DNA of 46,632 nucleotides, from assembly GCA_036374795.1 (NCBI GenBank), contig DASUTC010000197.1, positions 1 through 46,632 on the forward strand. Direction: 5' to 3'. The first letter of the stretch is position 1, and each line of letters opens with the position of its first letter. Source of the stretch: Herpetosiphonaceae bacterium. GTDB lineage: Bacteria; Chloroflexota; Chloroflexia; Chloroflexales; Kallotenuaceae. A program made the translations under genes and the position numbers. Under the pieces are notes generated by a model. That model was not told the DNA's origin and searched no databases. It saw only the letters and a list, made by a program, of their open reading frames with translations. Shown one piece after another: positions 24,602 to 34,895 of the stretch.

Positions 24602-24657
24602 CGCTACGTGTCGGGTAGCGTACACATACGAGCGCGACCCTGAGCGGCGGGGTCGCG
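24602..24657 (-). promoter_or_regulatory. Two adjacent inverted repeats upstream of the alpha-glucosidase gene
   Basis: CGCTAC (24602-24607)/GTAGCG (24615-24620), and CGCGACCC (24633-24640)/GGGTCGCG (24650-24657). Both lie within 75 nt of the ATG at 24583 and could be operators or leader hairpins. No known regulator site was recognised. Confidence 0.35.
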
Positions 24658-24759
24658 ACAACAGAGATCATACTCACGCCAGCGATCGACGGCAAGCTAT
24701 GTGCCGCGCCTCGCGCTGACGATCGTCTGCGTGGTATGTAAGTTGCGGTGGTCCGGTGG

Positions 24760-24866
24760 GGCAGAGAACAAACGAAAGGAACAAGAACCAAAGGAAGAAC
24801 AAAGAACAAAGCGAGAACCAAGAGCCATAAGAAACTCGAAACTCGAAACTTGAAACTCGAAAAAGG
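24760..24866. repeat. Intergenic-family repeat tract, copy 10
   Basis: The 8-nt-type block (GAACAAACGAAAGGAACAAG, AAGAACAAAGAACAAAGCG) runs into the 7-nt block: GAAACTC, GAAACTC, GAAACTT, GAAACTC at 24831-24858. It supplies the sequence directly before the ribosome-binding site of the 107-aa gene. Confidence 0.85.
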
Positions 24867-24873
24867 AGCAAGC

Positions 24874-25197
24874 ATGACTGAGCGACAAAAACAATCCGCG
24901 CCTATCGACGCCGAGCTTGGGCAGCAGCGCGAGCAGGCGATCGATCGCGCGCAAGGGCCAGGCCCGGTGCTGGATCAGGACATGCCCCGACCGATGCCGC
25001 TCTTCAACCAAAACGAGCGGGTGGGCAGCGATGTGGAGAGTGCGATCGATCCGGCAGAGTTTGCAGCGTTCGGCCAGCGCAGCGGCGAGGAGCTGGATCA
25101 TGTTCGTCCGATGGGCGATACCGACGATCTGGGCGTGGCCGGACGCGCGGCGCACTCACGACTGAGCGACGCGGACATCAAGGATGAGGAGCGGTAA
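24874..25197 (+). CDS. Small hydrophilic acidic hypothetical protein
   Basis: A 107-aa protein; ATG 24874 follows AAAGGAGC by 5 nt, so the longer upstream frame (which translates the repeat tract) is rejected. It has no hydrophobic core or signal peptide, and is rich in Asp, Glu, Gln, Arg and Ser. Segments such as LGQQREQAIDRAQGPGPVLD and SDVESAIDPAEFAAFGQRSG, and the acidic end LSDADIKDEER, suggest an intrinsically disordered protein. No family is recognised. A second small hydrophilic protein with an equally strong ribosome-binding site lies on the other side of the histidine kinase pair. Confidence 0.6.
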   Translation: MTERQKQSAPIDAELGQQREQAIDRAQGPGPVLDQDMPRPMPLFNQNERVGSDVESAIDPAEFAAFGQRSGEELDHVRPMGDTDDLGVAGRAAHSRLSDADIKDEER

Positions 25198-25206
25198 ACT
25201 GATCCT

Positions 25207-26346
25207 CTATTGGCTGCTTAAAGCCTGAAGAGATTGCCGTGTCGGCACGAGCGTCGGCACGAACGTCGGCGCCTGTGTCGGCACGCGCGGCGGAGTTGCC
25301 GTTGGCTGAGTCGGGGTATTCGTCGGGGTGGGCAGCGCTGACGTGCTGGTCGGGGTGGGCGGCGCTGGCGTATCGGTTGGCGTGGGCAGCGCTGACGTGC
25401 TGGTCGGGGTGGGCGGCGCTGACGTACCGGTTGGCGTGGGAGTTGGCAGCGCAACTGTTGGCAGCGCGACTGTTGGCAGCGGGCCGCTGGTGGGCAGGAG
25501 CGTGGGCGGCAGCGTGGGCAGCGGCACGGCAGTTGGCGGCAGCGTGGGCAGCGGCGGTACAGTCGGTAGCACGACCGTGGGTAACGGGACGGTCGTGGGC
25601 AGGAGCGTGGGCGGCAGCGTGGGTAACGGGACGGTCGTGGGCGGCAGCGTGGGCAACGGCACGGCAGTTGGCAGGAGCGTGGGCGGCAGCGTGGGCAGCG
25701 GCACGGCAGTTGGCAGCACCGGCGTGAGCGTCGGTACAACGGGCGGACTGGTCGGTAGGAGTGGCGTCGCGGTCGGCGCTGGACGAGCCGGGGTATTCGT
25801 CGGGGCTACGCGCGTCGCGGTCGGCTGTGGGCGCGACGGCGGCCCGCTGGAATGGCTCGGCGTTGGCGTAGCGGCTGGTAGCTGCGCCGTCTGTGTCGCG
25901 GTCGCGCTGGGGCTGGGCGGCGTCGGCGACACGGTTGGCGAATCGGTGGCGCTGGGCGATGGACTCTCGCTCGCCCCGCCTGCTGCGGCGGTGGTCGGCG
26001 TGGATAGGGCGCTACGACCCCCGGCTGTTCCCGCCGGGGTTGGCTGATTCTGCGGCGACGGCTCGACCGGCACCTGGATGATGTGATCGTGCGGGGAGGG
26101 CGCGGCGTCGCGTGCAGTATCGGAGATAATCTCAGGATCGAGCGGGCGCTGGCGCGGGCTGGTGTCCGGCCAGGGCTGGTAGTTAGCCGCGACAAGCGAG
26201 AGCAGGCTCACGCGATGGGCGCTTCCCGACGGTCTGACCAGCGTCAGGCCAAGGATCGCGGTTGCCAGAATCATGGCTGTCGCGACGAGCATCGTGATCG
26301 CGCTGAGCAGCCAGAGCAGATGGCGCTGCAACAGGTGTGACATCAT
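25207..26346 (-). CDS. Membrane-anchored Pro/Thr-rich repeat protein
   Basis: About 379 aa from ATG 26346 (a second ATG follows at 26343; the frame opens at 26376). The start lies one base past the histidine kinase stop (TAGCATGATG), so translation is probably coupled. MMSHLLQRHLLWLLSAITML, then VATAMILATAILGLTLV, forms one membrane anchor. The rest is extracytoplasmic: a short ANYQPWPDTSPRQRPLDPEI segment, then 270 residues of Pro, Thr, Ser, Ala, Leu and Val. Repeats such as PTLPPTLLPTTVPLP and PTPTSTSALPTPT are obvious. No enzyme domain is seen. It may be a stalk or wall spacer, possibly O-glycosylated; linkage to the kinase suggests an envelope-sensing partner. Confidence 0.75.
   Translation of the reverse strand: MMSHLLQRHLLWLLSAITMLVATAMILATAILGLTLVRPSGSAHRVSLLSLVAANYQPWPDTSPRQRPLDPEIISDTARDAAPSPHDHIIQVPVEPSPQNQPTPAGTAGGRSALSTPTTAAAGGASESPSPSATDSPTVSPTPPSPSATATQTAQLPAATPTPSHSSGPPSRPQPTATRVAPTNTPARPAPTATPLLPTSPPVVPTLTPVLPTAVPLPTLPPTLLPTAVPLPTLPPTTVPLPTLPPTLLPTTVPLPTVVLPTVPPLPTLPPTAVPLPTLPPTLLPTSGPLPTVALPTVALPTPTPTGTSAPPTPTSTSALPTPTDTPAPPTPTSTSALPTPTNTPTQPTATPPRVPTQAPTFVPTLVPTRQSLQALSSQ
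25470..25720. repeat. Tandem coding repeat in the Pro/Thr-rich gene
   Basis: Plus-strand words such as GGCAGCGTGGGCAGCGGCAC and GTGGGCAGGAGCGTGGGCGG recur many times with phase kept at multiples of 3. The repeat encodes PTLPPT(L/A)LPTxVPLP units. Copy-number variation between strains is likely at this kind of repeat. Confidence 0.8.
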
Positions 26347-26347
26347 G

Positions 26348-28969
26348 CTAGGCTGCTGACTGAGCTTCAACCGCACGGCTCACTCCTGGAAGTGTAATCG
26401 TGAATAGGCTGCCCTCGCCGGGTGTGCTCTGCACGCCGATCGCGCCTCCCTGGCGCTCTAGCAGCTCGCGGGTCATCACCAGGCCCAGGCCCAGACCGCG
26501 CAGGGCCGTATTGATGCTATCCGCGCTGCGGCTTAGACGTTGGAAGAGCTGAGCCTGCTCTTCTGGGGCGATGCCCGGCCCGTAATCGCGCACCGCCAGG
26601 ATCACATCGTCGCCCTCGGCGTAGGCGCTGATCTCGACGGGAGCGCCGTCGCCGTATTTGAGGGCATTGCCCACGACTTCCTCAAGCGCCACCTGGATCA
26701 TGCGCGCATCGGCCATCACCGCCGGAAGGTTGCCCGGCAGATCGACATGCATCTCAACCCGCGCGTCGGCGGCGGCGGATTGCAGCGAGCGGATCGTGCC
26801 TTGCAGGGCAATTTGTAGCTCAGTCGGCTGAATGTTGAGCTGTAGGCTATCTGTCTCAAGATTGGCGACGATCAGCGCCTTATCGATCAAGCTGCTCATC
26901 GCGCGGCTTTGCCGCAGCGCCGTCTCGGCAAGCTCGCTCTGGACCGGCGAGAGCTGCCCGCCGATGCCTTGCCGCAGCATATCGACAGCGCCCTGGATCG
27001 TGGTCAGCGGCGTGCGCAGCTCATGCGAGATCAGCGCGATCAGGTTGGTCTTGGCCTGATCGAGCGCGGCCTCGTCGGTGATGTCGTGCAGCACAATCAC
27101 CTCGCCGGAAAGCCCGTCGTCGGCTGCCGGTAGGCGCGCGCAGGTGACGCGCAGGATGCGTCCGTATGCCTCGTAGCGATCCGGCGCGGCGGCCAGCGCC
27201 GCGCCGGATCGCGCCAGCGGCTTGAGCGGAAGCTGATCGAAGTGGTAGCGCCGCTCAGCCCAATCGTGCAGATCCAGCAGCGTCTCGGCTGCCGCGCTCA
27301 TCAGCACAATCTGACGCTCGGCATCGCAAACAACCACACCATCGGCGATGCTCTCCAGAATGACCCGCCGCCGATCGCCCTCCGCCTGGATCGCTGCGTA
27401 CAGCCGCGCGTTATTGAGCGCGGGCGCGGCCATGCTGCCGATCGCGGCGAGCGGAACCATGACCGACTCATTGATCGCGCCGGGCGCTGCGTGCAGAAAG
27501 AGCAGCAGACCGACCAGCTCATGCTGAACGGTCAGCGCCATGCAGCAGATCTCGGCGATACTGCCGGGCAGCGCCAGCGCTTGCAGGCGCGGGTCGTTCG
27601 CCGACATGACGCGCGGCTTGTCTATAGATCGCGCCAGCGCCAGAATCGCCGCGCTATCCCTGGCGGCGTGCTGACTCAGCCCGCGCCACCGCTCGGCGGC
27701 GCCATCGTCGAGGTAGCAGCGCCAGCCGTGCTGCTCGTTGAGCAGCGCCATGACCTGCGCACCGGGAACCAGCGGCTCGACAGCGGCCTGTGTCTGGGTA
27801 AGAATCGCGGTGGTCTGGATCGAGGCGCTGAGCGTGCGGCTGGTTTCGTACAGGTGCAGCAGCCGCTCGGTCATCTGGTTAAAGGAGCGCGCCACCACGC
27901 CGATCTCGTCGCGGCTGGCGATCGTGCTGCGACGCCGCAGCTCGCCGTTGGTGACGGCGCGCGCCGTGTTGGCGAGATGTTGCAGCGGATGGGTGATGCG
28001 CTGCGATACGCCCACGCCCACGCCGACGACCGCGCCGATCAGCACCATCGTCAGCGCGACCAGCGGCAATCGTCCAGCGGCCCAGGTATCGACGATGAAC
28101 TGGCGCGACACGCCCACGGAGAAGAAGCCGTTGGTCGCCCGCCGAACGCGCAGCGGGCTATAGGCGAGCTGATACTCGCGTCCGTTCAGGGTGGTGCTGT
28201 CCTGAAGATGGAATGGCTCGGCGGACGACTCTTTCGCCCGAAGCTGCGCGAGCAGCGGGGCAGGGATCGCGGGCGCGACTGAGCCGCTCGGTAGCACCTG
28301 GGTGGTGGCGACCGCGCGGCCCTCGGCGTCGTACAGGGTAGTGATGCTGGCCTGGCTGTTGCGCTGCAACTGCTCAAGAAGCTGATCGAGCGGCAGCCCG
28401 ACCATCATGCCGCCGATCACCTGCCCATCCTGGCGTACCGGAGCTGCCGTGTAGAAGTGGTGATCGTGAAACGCTGAGAACTTATCGCCCAGCGCATCGC
28501 TGCGGCCTGCGACGATCTGCTGCACCAGCCACCAGCCTGGCAGATCGCGAGCCTGGAAGTTGCTGGGCGCGGCATCGACGCTGGAGCCTGCTGGACGGTC
28601 CCATGCGAGAAGCGGCTGCCCGCGCCGATCGAAGACGACCAGCGCCTCAAGCCGCGCGTTGGCCCAGTGAGGCCGGAGCAGGGTGTTCAGCGCCGCCTGA
28701 TCGCCAGCCAGCAGCGACTCGGCAACGCCTTGCGTAAAGACCATCGCGCGCAGTTGCGTAAGCTGCTGATCCTCGGCGGCGACCAGCGCATCGCTTGTCA
28801 CCTGTCCCGCCTCGATCAGCCGGTTGTCGATTCGCTCCTGAAGCGCTCCTACGGTCAGTCGTACTGTTACAAAGGTCATGGCGATTGCAATACAGACCAC
28901 CACGACCAGATAGGGCAGGATGATTTTATTGCTTATGCGAGATGTCAGGATGTGTAGCCCTCGTCGCAT
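26348..28969 (-). CDS. Membrane sensor histidine kinase (Cache-HAMP-GAF-PAS-HisKA-HATPase)
   Basis: About 873 aa from ATG 28969, which has AAGGA about 10 nt upstream (GTG 29017 would add 16 residues). Order: N-terminal membrane segment, a large periplasmic double-Cache-like sensor (about 45-310), a second membrane helix (LVALTMVLIGAVVGVGVGV), HAMP (ITHPLQHLANTARAVTNGEL), a GAF-like domain, a PAS domain starting RRVILESIADGVVVCDAERQ, HisKA with ALISHELRTPLTTIQGAVDM (phospho-acceptor His near 647), and HATPase with VVGNALKYGDG, VRDYGPGIAPEE and LRGLGLGLVMTRELLE. It has the residues needed for autophosphorylation. No response regulator gene is nearby, so its partner is elsewhere. The ligand is unknown. 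Confidence 0.92.
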   Translation of the reverse strand: MRRGLHILTSRISNKIILPYLVVVVCIAIAMTFVTVRLTVGALQERIDNRLIEAGQVTSDALVAAEDQQLTQLRAMVFTQGVAESLLAGDQAALNTLLRPHWANARLEALVVFDRRGQPLLAWDRPAGSSVDAAPSNFQARDLPGWWLVQQIVAGRSDALGDKFSAFHDHHFYTAAPVRQDGQVIGGMMVGLPLDQLLEQLQRNSQASITTLYDAEGRAVATTQVLPSGSVAPAIPAPLLAQLRAKESSAEPFHLQDSTTLNGREYQLAYSPLRVRRATNGFFSVGVSRQFIVDTWAAGRLPLVALTMVLIGAVVGVGVGVSQRITHPLQHLANTARAVTNGELRRRSTIASRDEIGVVARSFNQMTERLLHLYETSRTLSASIQTTAILTQTQAAVEPLVPGAQVMALLNEQHGWRCYLDDGAAERWRGLSQHAARDSAAILALARSIDKPRVMSANDPRLQALALPGSIAEICCMALTVQHELVGLLLFLHAAPGAINESVMVPLAAIGSMAAPALNNARLYAAIQAEGDRRRVILESIADGVVVCDAERQIVLMSAAAETLLDLHDWAERRYHFDQLPLKPLARSGAALAAAPDRYEAYGRILRVTCARLPAADDGLSGEVIVLHDITDEAALDQAKTNLIALISHELRTPLTTIQGAVDMLRQGIGGQLSPVQSELAETALRQSRAMSSLIDKALIVANLETDSLQLNIQPTELQIALQGTIRSLQSAAADARVEMHVDLPGNLPAVMADARMIQVALEEVVGNALKYGDGAPVEISAYAEGDDVILAVRDYGPGIAPEEQAQLFQRLSRSADSINTALRGLGLGLVMTRELLERQGGAIGVQSTPGEGSLFTITLPGVSRAVEAQSAA

Positions 28970-29171
28970 ACAAGCCAGATCCTTGGAGTAGCATGTTCTG
29001 GTGAGTTGTATTCTCACAACGGATGCGAAACCTACTCCGCCTTTATGAGGGTACCACAGACGCGCCTTATCGTGGAGGGTACTACGGTCCCAAAGTCAAA
29101 GCCCCTATCGCGCAGAATGCCCTGCTCTCCTGGTACGTAGCGATGCGGCGGCTCGCGGCGTTGCCCTGGCG

Positions 29172-29282
29172 TGGTTTCAAGTTTCAAGTTTCGGCCCTCG
29201 CTCCGGGCCGGGGTACCATGCCCACAGGGCACCCGTATGGCACCCGGTTCTTTGTTCTTTGTTCCTTCGTTTGTTCTTTACC
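29172..29282. repeat. Intergenic-family repeat tract, copy 11
   Basis: TTTCAAGTTTCAAGTTTCGG (7-nt unit, reverse orientation), then GGCCGGGGTACCATGCCCAC, AGGGCACCCG and GGCACCCGGTTCTTTGTTCT, and TTTGTTCCTTCGTTTGTTC. All three building blocks occur in order, nearly identical to the copy at 43344-43525. Confidence 0.85.
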
Positions 29283-29376
29283 GAAATGATCGGCAGGCGA
29301 TACGCATGCCGGGAGACAAATGCTGGTCTGTCTCGCGTAGCACGTACCGCCTGCCAGGTACACAGACTATCCCTAT

Positions 29377-29568
29377 TTAGCTGTTGGACTCTCCGCTCTG
29401 CTCATCCTGCTCCGTCCGGCGCGCGCCTGGGCTGTTGCGGGTCTGCCCTTCGTGCTGCTGGTACTCCCGTCGCTGATCGCCCTTCTCGGCACCAGCGCCC
29501 TTGCCTTTCTGCTTGGTTTCGCCGGTATCGCCGCCGCGCTCGCCTTTTGGATCTGGTCCTTGTGCCAT
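29377..29568 (-). CDS. 63-aa highly hydrophilic protein
   Basis: The frame opens at 29607, but ATG 29568 is preceded by AAGGAGGAG at 6 nt, a near-perfect site. The protein (MAQGPDPKGERGGDTGETKQ onward) has almost no hydrophobic residues and is rich in Gly, Lys, Glu, Gln and Arg, with GDQRREYQQHEGQTR in the middle. This composition is that of disordered hydrophilin or stress-type proteins, but no family is recognised. It lies between the histidine kinase and the glycosyltransferase gene, on the same strand as both, 74 nt after the latter. Confidence 0.6.
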   Translation of the reverse strand: MAQGPDPKGERGGDTGETKQKGKGAGAEKGDQRREYQQHEGQTRNSPGARRTEQDEQSGESNS

Positions 29569-29642
29569 GCGCTTCTCCTCCTTGCTCTGTAGAACCCTGG
29601 CGCTCATGCTGCACTAAACATGCCAGCAGCCGAAGGCGCCAA

Positions 29643-31871
29643 TCAGCGCGGCAGAACTGTCACCTGCTCGACCACATACGGCAGCGCGATCGGCTGTCCC
29701 GCTTCGTCGGTGAGCTGCCAGGGCTGGCCTGTTGCCGGATCGTACACCGCCAGCAACAGGCTGTAGGTTCCGGGCGGAGTTGCCCGATCGATCGGCAGCG
29801 CTACGATGTCCTCATAGATCTTTGGCCCCGGCTTCCAGGCCCAGAACGGCGCGCCCTCCGGCCCGACCGGCTTGTCGAACTGGCCCCACTTATGCGTGGC
29901 GGCATCGACGAGCTGGAGCGACATAAAGGGCGTGCGCGGCTCTGGCCGCGTCATCTGCCACAACACCTTGACTTCAAGCGGCTCGCCCGCCTTGGCCTCC
30001 ATCGGCGCGACGATCCCGCGAATCTTGAGCGACTCGACCGTTACGCCACGCGGATGCGGCAGCCGCTCGTAGAGCATCGCGCTCGGCAGCGGATACTGCC
30101 GATACTCACTGGCAAGGATCACCGCCTGCTCCACGGTGGTCGGCGCGCGGGACGGAGCGAACACGGCCTGCGGAGCCTGCCTGAGCATCGTCATCACGGC
30201 GTCTCCGTCTGCTGCGGGCGCTAGCGGCGCTTTCCGCACAAGCACCTGCCACAGATCGCGCCAGATCGAGGACGACCAGCTTACGGACATGCCCGGCACG
30301 TGCATATAGCTGTCGATCAGCAGGCGACCATCCGGGGCGCGCATAAAATCCCGATCGCTGAACAGGTTGTAGAGCGGCTCGAAGCTCATCATTGGCTGCT
30401 CGGCTGCGGTGCGTGCCCGAATCCGCTCAGCGCTGGCCGGAATATCCCACGAGGGGCCGTCTGCGGGGAGCGAGCGCAGTTGCAGCACGACCAGCGGAAG
30501 GAGCACAAGGATCGCTACCGCGAGCGCCAGGCCCTTGCGCCAGGGTGTCGAGATGCTTAGCGCGGCGATACCGCCGCCACAGAGCGCGAGCGGAGCCATG
30601 AGCTGGCTGACATAATGTAGATAGAAGACCGGGCTGTTCATCAGGATCAGCAGCACGAGCGCCAGCCAGGTCAGGACGAGCGCCCAGCCCAGCGAGGGTA
30701 GCGCGCGCCGACGGAACACAACGATCGCGCCGAGCACCGCGACCAGCACCGTCAGCACACTCGCCGGGGCGGTAACAGCCAGCGCCGTCCGATCGATCGC
30801 CGAAACGTCGTGCGGCGCGCGCAAGATCTGAGCCAGCACGGTCTGCCGGATCAGGTTGTCCCAGCCCAGGGGGAGCGACACGAGCAGGCATAGCGCCAGG
30901 ACCAGCAAACTACCGCCCAGGATCGTCGCGGCCATCCGCCAGCGTCGATGCGCTCCGAAGCTGATCAGGATCGCTACCAGGATCACCACGCCCACGTATT
31001 TAGTCGTCGCGGCCAGCATCGCGCACGCTCCGGCAGCCAGGAGCCAGCCTGTAGCGCCGCGCCGAGCGCCATACAGCGCGCAGCCCAGCGCCGCAACAGA
31101 CCAGCAGTTCAGGCCAGTCTCAAGCCAGACGTGCGTGCTGTTGCGCCCTGCGGCTCCGTCGAGCAGATACAGACCGGCGGCGAATGCTCCGATCCGCCAG
31201 CCGCCTAGCTCGCGCCCGACCCACAGCATCAGCAGCGCCGTCACCACGTCGATCAGCGCGGTCATTCGCCGCGCCGCGATGAGCATGGCCGGTCCGGTGT
31301 CGCCGATCGCTACCGCAGGCAGCAGCAGCGCAATGCCGGTCGGCGGGTGCGACAGCCATACATCGCGGTAGGGCAGGTTGCCTTGCAGCCAGACCCGCGC
31401 CGCCGACACATAGACGCCCTCGTCGTAGTCGAGCGTCCAGACTAGCGCCGCCTGCGCGCTCCAGAGCGGCGCGAGCCGAATCCATAGACCTGCACCGAGC
31501 GCCGCCAGCAACAGCGCCAGCCAGATCGCGCTGATGGATTTCGAGCGCATCGCAGGTGCTGTGTCAGGATCGGTTGAGCGGAGCAGCAGCCCAAGAGCGC
31601 CAAGTAGCGGCCAGAGCCAGGGATAGCTGAAGACAAACGACTCGAGCGGGCCGACGATCTGCTGGTAGCGCGCGAGGCCAGCCTGGGCTTCGACCAGCGG
31701 GAGGCCATGTCGCAGCAGGCCATAGGTCCAGGCATATCCGGCCTGGCCGATCAGCAGGGGCAGCCGTCCAAGCACTACTATGCCGATCGCGGCTATTACC
31801 AGACATGTCCGCGCCAGCCATGCTTGCGCAGGAATTAACGTTCTATCTCGTCGGGCTGTACCCACAATCAT
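29643..31871 (-). CDS. GT-C fold membrane glycosyltransferase, GT39/ArnT-like
   Basis: A 742-aa protein with about 11-12 membrane spans in the first 480 residues and a soluble C-terminal 260 residues. The first extracytoplasmic loop carries the GT-C acidic motif LDYDEGVYVSAARVWLQGNL (Asp150, Glu151) followed by PYRDVWLSHPPTGIALLLPA (Asp170, His175), typical of enzymes that take a sugar from a polyprenyl-phosphate carrier. The C-terminal part includes ARTAAEQPMMSFEPLYNLFS and a beta-sandwich ending VYDPATGQPW...VEQVTVLPR. The acceptor is unknown. The ATG at 31871 directly abuts AGAGG; a GTG at 31865 has better spacing (6 nt) and may be the true start. Confidence 0.8.
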   Translation of the reverse strand: MIVGTARRDRTLIPAQAWLARTCLVIAAIGIVVLGRLPLLIGQAGYAWTYGLLRHGLPLVEAQAGLARYQQIVGPLESFVFSYPWLWPLLGALGLLLRSTDPDTAPAMRSKSISAIWLALLLAALGAGLWIRLAPLWSAQAALVWTLDYDEGVYVSAARVWLQGNLPYRDVWLSHPPTGIALLLPAVAIGDTGPAMLIAARRMTALIDVVTALLMLWVGRELGGWRIGAFAAGLYLLDGAAGRNSTHVWLETGLNCWSVAALGCALYGARRGATGWLLAAGACAMLAATTKYVGVVILVAILISFGAHRRWRMAATILGGSLLVLALCLLVSLPLGWDNLIRQTVLAQILRAPHDVSAIDRTALAVTAPASVLTVLVAVLGAIVVFRRRALPSLGWALVLTWLALVLLILMNSPVFYLHYVSQLMAPLALCGGGIAALSISTPWRKGLALAVAILVLLPLVVLQLRSLPADGPSWDIPASAERIRARTAAEQPMMSFEPLYNLFSDRDFMRAPDGRLLIDSYMHVPGMSVSWSSSIWRDLWQVLVRKAPLAPAADGDAVMTMLRQAPQAVFAPSRAPTTVEQAVILASEYRQYPLPSAMLYERLPHPRGVTVESLKIRGIVAPMEAKAGEPLEVKVLWQMTRPEPRTPFMSLQLVDAATHKWGQFDKPVGPEGAPFWAWKPGPKIYEDIVALPIDRATPPGTYSLLLAVYDPATGQPWQLTDEAGQPIALPYVVEQVTVLPR

Positions 31872-31939
31872 CCTCTGAGGGAGCGATTAACCGAGCGGTA
31901 ACACCGTAGCGATCCGCTCGGATACGTCATCGGCGGGGC

Positions 31940-31945
31940 ATTATA
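31940..31945 (-). promoter_or_regulatory. -10 box upstream of the glycosyltransferase gene
   Basis: TATAAT on the minus strand (31945-31940), about 70 nt before the start codon; no convincing -35 hexamer was found. Confidence 0.4.
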
Positions 31946-32062
31946 AACGAAAGAGCGGCGTACGGCGCGCGGAGCAAGCAGGTGGCTTGACGGCAGAGGT
32001 ATTCTGCTTTGCCAGCACAATGGTCGAATGTTTCGCTCCCACGGTTTGCAGGAGGCATAGCT

Positions 32063-32836
32063 ATGACATTTGATGCCTATCTGACGGGCAGAAACGCGGC
32101 TGACTACGCCGATTTTCTCATTCCGCACCTGGCACCAGACGTTCGGCTCCTTGATGTCGGTTGCGGAGGCGGAAGTATTTCTGTGGGTTTAGCCAGGCTG
32201 TCGGGCAACGTCATTGGGGTCGATCTGGACGCTGAGGAGTTTGCGGATGCTCGGCAGTACGCTATGCAACAGGGCATGACAAATGTGGAATTTCGGGTTG
32301 GTAGCGTGTACGCGCTGGATTTTCCGGCTGAGCATTTTGATGCGTGTCTGTGCCATTCCATGCTGGAGACGCTTGATCGTCCGCTTGATGCGCTTGAGGA
32401 AATCAAACGCACGCTCAAACCTGGTGCTGTGCTTGGCGTCGCCTGTGTCGAGTATGGCGGCCTGATCCTGGCTGGACCGAACGAGCAACTCCTGCGCCGA
32501 TTCTACACGGTTCGCGAACGCCTGTGGCAGCTTGATACCATGTCCGACCCGTATCGTGGCCGCGCGCTGCGCGGTCTGCTACGTAGCGCCGGATTTGAGC
32601 GTGTGGTCGCTTCGAGCAAATACTTCTGCTATGGCACGGACGATGCGGTGAAGTCCTTCGGGAGAGCACGGGCAGCCGATTGTCGCGATGAGTGGTACGC
32701 CAGCGCGGCCCAAACGTATGGGCTTGCCAGCGCCAGCGATCTCGATGCCATGGAATACGCCTGGATGGAGTGGTCGGAATCAGCTACGGCGTATGCCGCG
32801 TTTGCGTGGTGTCGGGCGATCGGATGGAAACCATAG
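32063..32836 (+). CDS. Class I SAM-dependent methyltransferase
   Basis: A 257-aa soluble enzyme. ATG 32063 has AGGAGG seven bases upstream, so the longer frame from 32009 is rejected. Motif I is LLDVGCGGGSISVGLA (about 30-45), then GVDLDAEE, RVGSVYALDFPAEHFDACLC and the post-motif IKRTLKPGAVLGVACVE. The C-terminal part (LLRSAGFERVVASSKYFCYG) is as in Methyltransf_11/25 enzymes of small-molecule type. Codon use looks less GC-biased than in the neighbours (many GTT, GGT and TTT codons), which may mean recent acquisition; this is an impression, not a measurement. The substrate is unknown. It converges on gyrB across a strong hairpin. Confidence 0.85.
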   Translation: MTFDAYLTGRNAADYADFLIPHLAPDVRLLDVGCGGGSISVGLARLSGNVIGVDLDAEEFADARQYAMQQGMTNVEFRVGSVYALDFPAEHFDACLCHSMLETLDRPLDALEEIKRTLKPGAVLGVACVEYGGLILAGPNEQLLRRFYTVRERLWQLDTMSDPYRGRALRGLLRSAGFERVVASSKYFCYGTDDAVKSFGRARAADCRDEWYASAAQTYGLASASDLDAMEYAWMEWSESATAYAAFAWCRAIGWKP

Positions 32837-32876
32837 TTTCCAAGCAACCATAGATAGCGGAGCTTGTGTGAGAAAT

Positions 32877-32909
32877 AGCTGGACTGGCCGCATTGAGGCC
32901 AGTCCAGCT
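32877..32909. terminator. Bidirectional terminator between methyltransferase and gyrB
   Basis: AGCTGGACTGGCC (32877-32889), 7-nt loop, GGCCAGTCCAGCT (32897-32909): thirteen perfect pairs. Confidence 0.8.
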
Positions 32910-32936
32910 AACTTCGGTATCCTACTAAGTACGCGC

Positions 32937-34895
<1,959 letters not shown>

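Noticed and set aside
23459-24643. Plus-strand open frame (394 codons) opposite the alpha-glucosidase
   Set aside because: GH13 catalytic motifs are all in the minus-strand frame; the antisense frame shows no domain.
25328-26047. Plus-strand Gly/Val/Ser-repeat open frame (239 codons)
   Set aside because: It is the reverse of the Pro/Thr-rich repeat; repeats in phase of three keep several frames open. The minus-strand frame has the membrane anchor and coupled start.
31987-32021. TTGACG as a promoter for the methyltransferase at 32063
   Set aside because: No -10 hexamer at a workable distance (nearest CACAAT is 23 nt away).
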